DNA from: Treponema vincentii F0403
GTDB taxonomy: Bacteria > Spirochaetota > Spirochaetia > Treponematales > Treponemataceae
NCBI RefSeq assembly: GCF_000412995.1
Contig: NZ_KE332512.1
Coordinates: forward strand, 428,687 to 492,686
Direction: 5' to 3'
DNA: 64,000 nt
Shown: positions 16,340 to 24,021 of the stretch, one piece after another
How positions within the stretch are numbered: position 1 is the stretch's first letter
Layout: each line of letters begins with the position of its first letter
The notes under the pieces: model-generated
Databases searched by the model: none
What the model was told of the DNA's origin: nothing
The model's input: only the letters and a program-made list of their open reading frames with translations
Translations under genes and position numbers: made by a program

Positions 16340-18112
16340 ATGGCATATATTTTAGGAACCGCCGGACACGTCGATCACGGCAAAACCGCATTGGTAAAAT
16401 GCTTAACCGGAGTGGAAACCAGCCATATCCCCGAAGAAAAAAAGCGGGGCATGACCATCGAACTCGGCTTTGCATCGCTGCAGGATCCCGTCCACGGTAC
16501 GGTCGGCATCGTCGATGTTCCCGGCCATGAACGGTTTATCCGAAACATGGTTGCAGGCACGTGGGGGCTTGATGCGGCAATGCTGATTGTTGCGGCGGAC
16601 GACGGCTGGATGCAAATGTCGTCGGATCACCTGCGGGTACTCAAAGCGATGCATATCGAATCCATTCTGTTGGTAATAACCAAATCCGACTTGGCCGATG
16701 CCGATATGATCGAGCTGATACGGGAGGATGCCAACCGCCATTGCCGCGAAATACTCGGACGGGAATTGCCCTCCGTTGCCGTTTCCGCACAGACCGGCGC
16801 CGGTATCGACCTTCTCAAGAGCAAAATTACGGAATTATTGAGTACCGTACATACCGCTCCGCTAGACAAGCCGTTTTTATATGTCGACCGCGTATTTACG
16901 CTGAAAGGTATCGGCATCACGGTAACGGGTACGCTGCGCGGTAAAAGCGTTTCCGTCGGCGATCAGCTTTCGATCTATCCGGGCGGAACCGAGTGCAAGA
17001 TTAAAAACATCCAAAACCACCACGCCGACGTAACCTCCTCCGAATCGGGGATGCGGACGGCGCTCAACCTTAAAATCGAAAAAGAGAAGATAGAACGCGG
17101 TATGCTGCTCGCAGATTCGGGGGAAAGCCCCATTCTTCAAGGTACCGAGCTGCTCGTCCGCGTCGATGAATATTTTAACAAGCAGGAAAGCGGCGCCGGT
17201 ATTAAAAATCATATCGAACTGGAACTCGCAACCGGCAGTACCAATTCCATCGGTGCAATTCACTTTAATAAAACGGATCCTTCGCTTGCGCGGGTCTCCC
17301 TGCAGGAACCTATCGCCGGACGTTGGAACCAACCGGCCGTGCTCATCCGGCACGGAGGAAGCGCCATTCTCGCCTCATGCAGGATACTCGCCGCCTTTGA
17401 TTCTTACCGTGCGGTAGTATTTAAACAATACTTTACGGTCTATGCCGGACGGGAATTACCTTCATGGAAAAGCTCCGGCTTTTTTATCAACGGATATATC
17501 GAAAAAGACCGCGCGGAACCGAAAGAGCTTTCGGCCGAGGCAAAAGACGTTACCCCTTGCGGTAAATGGCTGCTCTTTACCCAAAAGCTTGCCGAATGGG
17601 AAGCAAAGATTTTAGAGACCGCAAAAAAGAGTCAGGCGGGTTTTACGGTTGAAGAAATCGATGCGTCCGTGCCGGTAAAGGTGCGGCAGGACATCCTTAA
17701 AAAGCTCTGTGCGGAGAACAAACTTGCCGGCGAAAGCAGTACCTATAAGCAGGCGGGAAGCGGGAATACACTGTCGAAAACGGCGCAGCAGCTGTTACAG
17801 TTGGCGCTTAAAGCAGGGTTTGATGGCATCGAAATAGACAAAATCCAACTGCCGCAGGTGCGTAAAGACGCCCGCGATCTGGTAAAGCTCGGTAAGCTCG
17901 TCGTATTGGAAAACTTTTTGCACTATCACCGCGAGGTATACGACAAAGCAGCAGCAGCCATCCTGAAAGGGAAAAAAGCGGGCGACATTATCACCATCTC
18001 CGACGCCCGCACCGCAACGGGGCTTTCGCGCAAGTACGTTATTCCGCTGCTCAATGTTTTGGAAAAAACCGGCAAAGTAAAACGCAACGAGAATGATCGC
18101 ATTGTCTTATAG
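16340..18112 (+). CDS. selB: Selenocysteine-specific elongation factor
   Basis: GTPase that delivers Sec-tRNA(Sec) to UGA codons with a SECIS hairpin. The 590-residue product carries the G1 motif GHVDHGKT at residues 9-16, DVPGHE (G3) and TKSD (G4). EF-Tu-like domains II/III and C-terminal winged-helix repeats follow (residues ~410-590, ending GLSRKYVIPLLNVLEKTGKVKRNENDRIVL). I chose the ATG at 16340 for the MAYILGTAGHVDHGKT start; a TTG two codons upstream is also possible given AGAGG at 16325. It is slightly shorter than the E. coli protein (614 residues). Confidence 0.95.
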   Translation: MAYILGTAGHVDHGKTALVKCLTGVETSHIPEEKKRGMTIELGFASLQDPVHGTVGIVDVPGHERFIRNMVAGTWGLDAAMLIVAADDGWMQMSSDHLRVLKAMHIESILLVITKSDLADADMIELIREDANRHCREILGRELPSVAVSAQTGAGIDLLKSKITELLSTVHTAPLDKPFLYVDRVFTLKGIGITVTGTLRGKSVSVGDQLSIYPGGTECKIKNIQNHHADVTSSESGMRTALNLKIEKEKIERGMLLADSGESPILQGTELLVRVDEYFNKQESGAGIKNHIELELATGSTNSIGAIHFNKTDPSLARVSLQEPIAGRWNQPAVLIRHGGSAILASCRILAAFDSYRAVVFKQYFTVYAGRELPSWKSSGFFINGYIEKDRAEPKELSAEAKDVTPCGKWLLFTQKLAEWEAKILETAKKSQAGFTVEEIDASVPVKVRQDILKKLCAENKLAGESSTYKQAGSGNTLSKTAQQLLQLALKAGFDGIEIDKIQLPQVRKDARDLVKLGKLVVLENFLHYHREVYDKAAAAILKGKKAGDIITISDARTATGLSRKYVIPLLNVLEKTGKVKRNENDRIVL

Positions 18113-18140
18113 GGAAAAAAGGAATATGTGCGGATTTTCC

Positions 18141-18169
18141 TCGACTTTTTGAGGTTTATTACGTATACT
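18141..18169 (+). promoter_or_regulatory. Promoter of raiA/hpf
   Basis: TCGACT, a 17-nt spacer and TATACT. Transcription should start near 18176, giving an unusually long leader of about 110 nt. Confidence 0.6.
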
Positions 18170-18175
18170 TAATAG

Positions 18176-18285
18176 AGAAGGTTTAATGTGCGCCGCTGGA
18201 ACGGCGGGACTGTAAGCACTGACGAGATGCCCTTCGGCAGCCGTTGCGAGCCTTCAAACACCTGATACCGTATAGGAGGTCTGCT
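18176..18285 (+). promoter_or_regulatory. Structured 5' leader of raiA/hpf
   Basis: The leader can fold into consecutive hairpins. CGCCG/CGGCG encloses CTGGAA inside a GTGC/GCAC clamp, and TGCC-CTTC-GGCA is a tight tetraloop stem. A CACCT...AGGAGGT pairing could mask the Shine-Dalgarno. It is not a tRNA and I cannot match it to a known riboswitch. A structured raiA-associated RNA class is known in other phyla; membership here is untested. Confidence 0.4.
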
Positions 18286-18573
18286 ATGAACATCAATGTA
18301 CAGGCGGTAAAATTTACGCTGGACGAAGATCAAAAAACCTTCGTGCACAAGAAATTTGAACGGATTAAGTATGCGGAAGATTTAATCGTCGACGTTCTTT
18401 GCACGATAAAATTCGACAAGAAGTTTACCTACGAATGTACCGTCAATTTTAAGGGCGGAACGGCTCACGTTTCTACCGAAGATTACGACTTTAAAGCAGG
18501 AGTCAATAAATTGATGGATGTTTTGGATCAAAAAGTACGAAAAGAAAAAGACAAAATACAAGCTAAAAAATAA
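18286..18573 (+). CDS. raiA: Ribosome hibernation promoting factor (short form)
   Basis: A 95-residue ribosome-associated protein of the HPF/YfiA (RaiA) family that occupies the tRNA and mRNA channel of the 30S subunit in resting cells. It has the family pattern: MNINVQAVKFTLDEDQKTFVHKKFERIKYAEDLI, then TVNFKGGTAHVSTEDYDFKAGVNKLMDVLDQKVRKEKDKI. The C-terminal domain found in long HPF is absent. TAGGAGG lies upstream of the ATG; an alternative TTG 42 nt upstream is in the leader. It has its own promoter and is followed by a two-way terminator. Confidence 0.9.
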   Translation: MNINVQAVKFTLDEDQKTFVHKKFERIKYAEDLIVDVLCTIKFDKKFTYECTVNFKGGTAHVSTEDYDFKAGVNKLMDVLDQKVRKEKDKIQAKK

Positions 18574-18576
18574 AAA

Positions 18577-18655
18577 AAGCGCCGGCGGCATCCGGAGAGT
18601 ATCTCTAAAAACTGAAGTTTTTAGAGGTTCCCCGTACCTGCCGGCGTTCGCGCTT
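18577..18655. terminator. Bidirectional terminator carrying a family-A repeat in its loop
   Basis: AAGCGC and CGGCGGCA (18577-18590) pair with TGCCGGCG and GCGCTT (18639-18655), with A-rich and T-rich flanks. A complete family-A hairpin (18601-18631) occupies the loop. It serves raiA (+) and fumarase (-), which converge here. Confidence 0.7.
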
Positions 18656-20357
18656 ATAAAGCCGCGTAGAAATCATTTCCCTTATCATCGGTAATCAAAA
18701 ATACCGGCAAGTCCTTAACCGAAATCAGCTGTACCGCTTCCATCCCCAAATCGGGGTAGTCGAGCACCTTACGGGCGGTAATATGTTTTTCCGCAATCAG
18801 CGCGGCAGCGCCGCCGATGGTGCCCAAATAAAAGGCGCCGTATTTTTTACAAGCGGTACGCCAGAGTTCCGAACGGTTCCCCTTTGCGATGGTTATCAGC
18901 GCCGCACCTCTACTCATCAGATCGTCGGCATACGGATCCATGCGGTTTGCCGTCGTCGGCCCGAAGCTGCCGATAACGGCGCCCTTCGGTGTTTCCGCAG
19001 GACCTGCATAGAGAATCGGATAATGCAGCGTATAATCGGGCAGCGGCTTGCCGCTTTCCAACAAGGCTTTCCAGCGGGCATGAGCCGCATCCCGCGCTAC
19101 GAGAATTTCGCCGGAAAAAAGGAACGCCTGCCCTACAGGGTACTTCGATAATGCGGCGCGGGCAGCATCGATGGAGCTAAGCTCAACCGCAACAGGCTCC
19201 CCGTGATGCGAAGCGGTATGGGCAGTATATGTCGCCGCTTTTTCAAAGAACGGCCGCGGATCGGAAACGTTTTTTTGCAAGAACGCGCCTTCGCGGCTGA
19301 TATACCCAACGAGATTCCGATGCGCATTGCAGGATACGCCTATGGAGGCAAAGCAGCTGGCTCCGTGCCGCGGCAGCCGGAATACGCGGGCGTGTGCGGC
19401 AAGGTGAGACCCACCGAACTGGGCGCCCAATCCCGTTTCCGCTGCAATCTGTAATACCCGCTCTTCCCAGTCCCTGCACCGCAGCGGGCGCACCCCGCCT
19501 ACCGTATCAGTCCAGCGGATAGAGCCGCCGATTTTATTCAACGCCTCCGCAGCATCCCAATAGCCCGTGGTTGCCAGCTTGAGGGTTTGCAAATTCTGTT
19601 CGGGACTCAAGCCTCCGATAACAACGGCAATTGTGTACGGCGGACAGGCGGCCGTCCCAAGGGCGGCAATTTTCGTTTTTAAAAAGCGTTCAAAGGATTG
19701 CAGATTTAAAAGCGCCTTTGTCGCGCAGGTAAAATCGGTTTTATTGGAAGAACCGCCGCCTTTGGCGCAGAACAAGAAACGGTAGGAGGGCTCCGTACTA
19801 TCTGAGCCGGTTCCGTTGCTGCAGGAAGAGCCGGCATATTCCGCAGTTTCCGTGCCCGCACCGTTTGTACTGAATATATCGACTTGAGCCGGCAAATTGG
19901 TTGCCGAGTTTTTTTCATCAAAAAGAGAAGAAGGAATATTGATAGAAAATCTAAGATTATTCTCTTTATAGGCCTTACCGACACCCGCAGTGAATGCTTC
20001 CTCATCGGAGCCGAAATGCACTGTCCCGCCCGCAGCGGTTAACGCAGTGCACACGCCCGCATCCTTCCACGCAAAGACCTGCGCAACGCCTGTGTCCTGA
20101 CAAAGCGGCAGCGTACCTTTGGCCGCAATCACGGCGTTTTCCAACAGCTTTACTGCAACCAGCCGGTCGTTTTCGGAGGAAGCGGGATCGCACGCGACAT
20201 CCACCAAACTTTCCAAATGCTCTTGAGGAAAGATAAAGGATAATCGTTTAAACGCTTGCTCCGTAAAGGCCGCAAGTACGCTGCCGTCCACAGTTAAACC
20301 CTGCCCGCACTGCTCCGCCGCAAGGCCGGAGGCCGAAATAATCTTTTCAAATTCCAT
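18654..20357 (-). CDS. fum: Fumarate hydratase, class I
   Basis: Iron-sulfur fumarase interconverting fumarate and malate, with alpha and beta parts fused in one 567-residue chain. Motifs include LPLCQDTGVAQVF (first cluster Cys), FCAKGGGSSNKTDF, TIAVVIGGLSPEQNLQTLKLATTGYW, GAQFGGSHLAAHARVFRLPRHGASC, and the C-terminal FGPTTANRMDPYADDLMSRGA. I chose the ATG at 20357 with AAGG 6 nt upstream; an in-frame TTG two codons earlier is possible. A Ser/Thr/Gly-rich insert at residues ~175-195 lies in the alpha part. Expression is independent of its neighbours. Confidence 0.93.
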   Translation of the reverse strand: MEFEKIISASGLAAEQCGQGLTVDGSVLAAFTEQAFKRLSFIFPQEHLESLVDVACDPASSENDRLVAVKLLENAVIAAKGTLPLCQDTGVAQVFAWKDAGVCTALTAAGGTVHFGSDEEAFTAGVGKAYKENNLRFSINIPSSLFDEKNSATNLPAQVDIFSTNGAGTETAEYAGSSCSNGTGSDSTEPSYRFLFCAKGGGSSNKTDFTCATKALLNLQSFERFLKTKIAALGTAACPPYTIAVVIGGLSPEQNLQTLKLATTGYWDAAEALNKIGGSIRWTDTVGGVRPLRCRDWEERVLQIAAETGLGAQFGGSHLAAHARVFRLPRHGASCFASIGVSCNAHRNLVGYISREGAFLQKNVSDPRPFFEKAATYTAHTASHHGEPVAVELSSIDAARAALSKYPVGQAFLFSGEILVARDAAHARWKALLESGKPLPDYTLHYPILYAGPAETPKGAVIGSFGPTTANRMDPYADDLMSRGAALITIAKGNRSELWRTACKKYGAFYLGTIGGAAALIAEKHITARKVLDYPDLGMEAVQLISVKDLPVFLITDDKGNDFYAAL

Positions 20358-20388
20358 ATACAACCTTGTTAATCTTCGTATGAGAACA

Positions 20389-20426
20389 GGGATGTCTCAA
20401 AAGTCGGTTACTTTTTCGGCATCGCC
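20389..20426. repeat. Family-B palindromic repeat
   Basis: GGGATGTCTCAAAAGTCGG...TACTTTTTCGGCATCGCC upstream of the fumarase gene. The right arm has one mismatch. Confidence 0.7.
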
Positions 20427-20513
20427 ATACTCTCTTATCTATTTAATTTTTATATGTTATAGAATCTGACCTACTCTTGTCAACATTAAAATTGACGACA
20501 ACAGCTCCCGCTA

Positions 20514-20547
20514 TGGGCTTTTAAAAAAGCCCAATCTTCGATATAAT
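20514..20547 (+). promoter_or_regulatory. scpA promoter with overlapping palindrome
   Basis: The -10 box TATAAT (20542-20547) ends 7 nt before the scpA ATG. A 20-bp near-perfect palindrome TGGGCTTTTAAAAAAGCCCA (20514-20533) covers the -35 position, which lacks a good consensus. The palindrome is a possible operator. Confidence 0.55.
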
Positions 20548-20554
20548 ACCCCCC

Positions 20555-21331
20555 ATGATGACTCCCGAAGATGAAAAAAACGAAGAACAGAGCGGCGAGG
20601 CACTGACTGCATTTAAAGTGAACGATTTTGAAGGGCCGCTCGACCTTCTGCTCTTCTTAATTAAGAAAAATGAGATCAATATTTACGATATTCCCATCGG
20701 AGATATAACCGAACAATACCTTGAGTATTTGGATTATGCGGTAAGCCTCAATCTGGACAGTTTAACCGAGTTTTACGAACTTGCGGCGCATCTTGTCTAC
20801 ATTAAAAGCAAGATGCTTCTCCCCGTCGAGGTCGATTTGGAAGATGAGGATATCGAAGACCCGCGTACGGAATTGGTAAACAAGCTGATCGAATATCAGA
20901 AATTCAAAAAGCTGTCGGTCTTAATGGAAGAAAAAGAAAGCGAAGCCGAATGGTTTTTTGAACGAAAGAAAATACAGCACGCGCTGCCCTTTACCGAGGA
21001 GAACCTGTGGGAGCGGGTTGACACGTGGGAACTTTTGCGGACATTTTCCAAGCTGATGTCCAATTATAATTCGGAGCAAATTCTCGACTTGTACGAAGAG
21101 GTGTCTGTCAACGAAAAACTAACGCTGATGAACGAGCTTTTGGAAGAAAAAGGCGAATGCTTGTTTACCGATTTGATTGTGCGGAAGGGAAATTTGCTGG
21201 ATGTTATTTGCGCTTTTATGGCGCTGCTTGAGGCCGTCAAATTCAGGATTGCAAGTATCTGGCAAAACAGAATGTTCGGCGATATAAAAATACGCCCGTG
21301 GGAAGATATCCGCAGCGATGATGGAGTATAA
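20555..21331 (+). CDS. scpA: Segregation and condensation protein A (kleisin)
   Basis: A 258-residue kleisin that bridges the SMC heads and binds ScpB. The N-terminal helical domain contains FKVNDFEGPLDLLLFLIKKNEINIYDIPIGDITEQYLEYL, the ScpA hallmark. The C-terminal winged helix (TLMNELLEEKGECLFTDLIVRKG...VCAFMALLEAVK) contacts the SMC cap. The first ATG is 7 nt after a TATAAT box with no Shine-Dalgarno, so a leaderless start is likely. scpB follows after 1 nt; smc lies 4.5 kb downstream on the same strand. Confidence 0.93.
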   Translation: MMTPEDEKNEEQSGEALTAFKVNDFEGPLDLLLFLIKKNEINIYDIPIGDITEQYLEYLDYAVSLNLDSLTEFYELAAHLVYIKSKMLLPVEVDLEDEDIEDPRTELVNKLIEYQKFKKLSVLMEEKESEAEWFFERKKIQHALPFTEENLWERVDTWELLRTFSKLMSNYNSEQILDLYEEVSVNEKLTLMNELLEEKGECLFTDLIVRKGNLLDVICAFMALLEAVKFRIASIWQNRMFGDIKIRPWEDIRSDDGV

Positions 21332-21332
21332 A

Positions 21333-21866
21333 ATGGAAAAAGAAACAGCCCTCGTAGAGGCTATCCTCTATTTGGAAGGAGAGCCGCTTGACGATGCTGC
21401 AATCAGTAAAATTGCCGGTTTATCGGTGGATGTCGTAAAGGAATGCATCAAGAATCTGAAAGATTCATATTCGGAAGGTTCAAGCGGCATCGAAATTACG
21501 CAGATGATGGGCGGATGGATTATCACGCCGAAAAAAGAATTTTGGGATGCGCTGAAAGACCGGTACGGTAAAAAGAATGAGAATAGGCTTTCACGCGCTG
21601 CGATGGAAACGCTTTCGATTATCGCGTATTCGCAGCCGATAACCCGTGCGGAAATTGAGGCAATCCGCGGAGTTTCCGCCGATACGATGATTAGGCTTTT
21701 GGTAGAAAAAGAGTTAATCAAGGAAGTAGGGAAAAAAGACATTCCCGGAAAGCCGGTGCAGTTCGGCACGACAAAGGAATTCTTAAAAGTGTTCGGCTTA
21801 AACAGCATTGCGGACTTACCCAAGATGGATGAGACGGAACAGGAGCGGTTCGAACTTGCGCGATAA
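21333..21866 (+). CDS. scpB: Segregation and condensation protein B
   Basis: A 177-residue dimeric winged-helix protein that binds the ScpA linker in the SMC-ScpAB condensin. Typical segments are LVEAILYLEGEPLDDAAISKIAGL and SRAAMETLSIIAYSQPITRAEIEAIRGVSADTMIRLLVEKELIKEVGKKDIPGKPVQFGTT in two parts of the C-terminal winged helix. I preferred the ATG at 21333 because GGAG lies 6 nt upstream; an ATG at 21318 lies within scpA. The downstream pseudouridine synthase is in the same transcript. Confidence 0.92.
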   Translation: MEKETALVEAILYLEGEPLDDAAISKIAGLSVDVVKECIKNLKDSYSEGSSGIEITQMMGGWIITPKKEFWDALKDRYGKKNENRLSRAAMETLSIIAYSQPITRAEIEAIRGVSADTMIRLLVEKELIKEVGKKDIPGKPVQFGTTKEFLKVFGLNSIADLPKMDETEQERFELAR

Positions 21867-21897
21867 CAATCATTTTTCTCAAAGCAGCAAACCTGAG

Positions 21898-22614
21898 ATG
21901 AGGCTGCAAGTCTACCTTGCCCATGCGGGAGTCGCTTCGCGGCGCGCCTGCGAAAAGATTATTGAGGAAGGACGCGTGTCGGTAAACGGAACCGTTGTTA
22001 CCGGTATGGGCAGCAAGGTATGCGCCGGAGATACGGTGCTTTTCGACGGGAAACCGGTGCATCCCGAAGCGCGTAAATGCTATGTGCTTTTGAACAAGCC
22101 TGCAGGCTTTGTCTGCACGCTCTCCGACGAAAAAGGACGCCCTACCGCCGCGGATCTTTTAAAAGAGGCCTACAGCGAACGGCTCTACAACATCGGCAGG
22201 CTCGATATGTTTTCAAGCGGCGCCATCCTCTTTACCAACGACGGGGATTTTTCCGCCCGGATTGAACACCCGTCGGCGCAAATCGAAAAAGAATACGTCA
22301 TCGAAACCACACAGAACTTTCCGCCGGAGATGCTCACCCGCTTTGAACGCGGTATCCGCGTTGACGGCATTTTTTACAAATGCCGTTCAGCCGCTGCCGT
22401 AAACCGCCGTAAGCTGCGGATTGTACTTGTCGAGGGGAAAAATAGAGAAATCCGCCGCGTGCTGGATTTTTTTAACTGCACGATAAAGCGGCTGGTGCGG
22501 GTTCGCATCGGAAACCTCGAGCTGGGTACCCTCAAAGCGGGAGAATTCCGAGACCTCACCGTACAAGAGCGGCAAGCCTTGCTCGGCTTAGCGGCGCAAA
22601 ACGATAATTCATAA
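21898..22614 (+). CDS. rluB: RluB/RsuA-family rRNA pseudouridine synthase
   Basis: Isomerises a uridine in rRNA. It has an S4 domain (MRLQVYLAHAGVASRRACEKIIEEGRVSVNG) followed by the catalytic domain with the Asp in NIGRLDMFSSGAILFTNDG, then EKEYVIET and KNREIRRVLDFF. The start at 21898 fits the family; a TTG at 21856 overlapping scpB by 11 nt, with AGGAG 10 nt upstream, is a real alternative. The scpA-scpB-rluB order is common in bacteria. The last codons run into an AT palindrome. Confidence 0.9.
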   Translation: MRLQVYLAHAGVASRRACEKIIEEGRVSVNGTVVTGMGSKVCAGDTVLFDGKPVHPEARKCYVLLNKPAGFVCTLSDEKGRPTAADLLKEAYSERLYNIGRLDMFSSGAILFTNDGDFSARIEHPSAQIEKEYVIETTQNFPPEMLTRFERGIRVDGIFYKCRSAAAVNRRKLRIVLVEGKNREIRRVLDFFNCTIKRLVRVRIGNLELGTLKAGEFRDLTVQERQALLGLAAQNDNS

Positions 22615-22624
22615 TTAAGAATTA
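22605..22624. repeat. AT-rich palindrome (TAATTC-AT-AATTA-AGAATTA)
   Basis: Lies across the ends of the convergent rluB and birA genes. A nearly identical copy is at 59133-59152, also between convergent stops. Confidence 0.6.
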
Positions 22625-23374
22625 GTCGAAGATCAGTTCGCCCGAATAATACCGGTGTTCCTTATCCGCTTCCGCAATACAAAGTGCGCCGTCGAAAGCG
22701 ATTCCCGTAAGGACTCCTTCGATAATATCGTCTTCCTGTTGACCGCGCATAAAGCGCACCATGGTACCCCGCTTCCAAAGCCGGCGGCTGATTTCTTCAT
22801 GCCAGTCGCGGCGGGTAAGACATTCCCGTATGTTGTTGAGCAGTGCGGGAATAAACACTTCAAAAGAAGGGCATTTATCGGCACCGATGACCAATGCAAG
22901 CGAGGTTGCCGTATGCTCTATGCTCCGTAAAAAAGCTGTTTGGAGCAGATTGATGCCGATGCCGGCAAGAATGCAGCCGCCGGCGCCTTCGCAGAGAATA
23001 CCGGCTGCCTTTTTGCCGTTAATAAAGATGTCATTCGGCCATTTAACGGCTGTACGGAGACCCGGCGGCAAAAACGAATCGAGCGTCAAACTGACAGCCA
23101 GTCCTATCCGCAGCGTAAAGTCGGTGGAAGCAGGCTGTTTTAAAATAAGGGTGCCGAGCAGGTTTTCCCCTGCGGGAGAAAGCCATTGCCGGTCGGACAT
23201 ACGGCCGCGTCCCTCCGTTTGATAGCCGGCATAGATGAATGTGCCGTCGGGGCAGCCGTCCGCAAGGCATTCGCGGGCAGCCTGTAATGTAGAATCTGTC
23301 CGTGCATAATAATACACCGGTGCATTAAAAGGATTTTGGATTGAGGTTGTTTCTCGTTTTTGTTGAGGTATCAA
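22622..23374 (-). CDS. birA: Biotin-[acetyl-CoA-carboxylase] ligase
   Basis: Attaches biotin to carrier proteins. The 250-residue chain has the catalytic GYQTEGRGRM loop, WLSPAGENLLGTLIL, VKWPNDIFINGKKAAGILCE and LAGIGINL. There is no N-terminal DNA-binding domain, so it is an enzyme only (group I). The start codon TTG overlaps the stop of the exonuclease gene (TTGA), showing translational coupling within a pgm-exonuclease-birA operon. Confidence 0.93.
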   Translation of the reverse strand: MIPQQKRETTSIQNPFNAPVYYYARTDSTLQAARECLADGCPDGTFIYAGYQTEGRGRMSDRQWLSPAGENLLGTLILKQPASTDFTLRIGLAVSLTLDSFLPPGLRTAVKWPNDIFINGKKAAGILCEGAGGCILAGIGINLLQTAFLRSIEHTATSLALVIGADKCPSFEVFIPALLNNIRECLTRRDWHEEISRRLWKRGTMVRFMRGQQEDDIIEGVLTGIAFDGALCIAEADKEHRYYSGELIFD

Positions 23375-24021
23375 AATAAACTCCGTGAATAATCTTTCTC
23401 TTTTTGCTCTTCTTCAGGAGCTAACAAGCTGGCCGCATCCGTTTCCGCACGGATTTTTTCAACCAGTTCAGGATTGTTTTTTAAAAATCCGTTTAAAATC
23501 TTGTCAAAAAGTTCCATACAGACACGGGCATCGTCCTCGGCACGATGCGCTTCCAACGCCGTAATGCCGAACTGTACGGCAAGATCCTGCAATGCATAGC
23601 TGGAAAGGCCGGGGAATACTTCTTTTGCAAATATCCGCGTATCAACAACTTTATTTCCCAAAGGAGACTTTCCGATGCGCTTTAACTCCGCATTAATATA
23701 GTTTATGTCAAACGGCGCATTGTGCGCAACCAAAACACCCGTACCGATAAAATCGAAGAAATCGGGAAAAACAGCGGCAATCAAGGGCTTATCCTTCAGC
23801 ATCTCATCGGTAATTCCGTTTACCTTGCCTGCTTCCTCCGGCATCGGCATTTCAGGATTGATAAGAACATTATACCGGGCGGCAATTCCGCGCCGGTCGA
23901 ACTTTACGGCGCCGATTTCGACAATCCTTCCTGCAGCAGGGTCAAGCCCGGTCGTTTCGGTATCAAAAGCAATAAAGGCTGCCGTGTCGTATACGGCAGC
24001 CAGCCAATCATAGCTTGTCAT
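23371..24021 (-). CDS. DnaQ-like 3'-5' exonuclease
   Basis: A 216-residue DEDDh exonuclease. The motifs are FIAFDTETTGLDP (Asp-Glu), LVAHNAPFDINYINAEL and EAHRAEDDARVCMELF with the His and final Asp. It resembles the proofreading epsilon subunit of DNA polymerase III; such stand-alone copies may serve in replication or repair. It overlaps the mutase gene as TAATG and birA by 4 nt. Confidence 0.9.
   Translation of the reverse strand: MTSYDWLAAVYDTAAFIAFDTETTGLDPAAGRIVEIGAVKFDRRGIAARYNVLINPEMPMPEEAGKVNGITDEMLKDKPLIAAVFPDFFDFIGTGVLVAHNAPFDINYINAELKRIGKSPLGNKVVDTRIFAKEVFPGLSSYALQDLAVQFGITALEAHRAEDDARVCMELFDKILNGFLKNNPELVEKIRAETDAASLLAPEEEQKEKDYSRSLF

Noticed and set aside
18180..18280. tRNA-Sec next to selB
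   Set aside because: The region has hairpins but no acceptor stem, T-arm or TCA anticodon arm; it fits better as the raiA leader.
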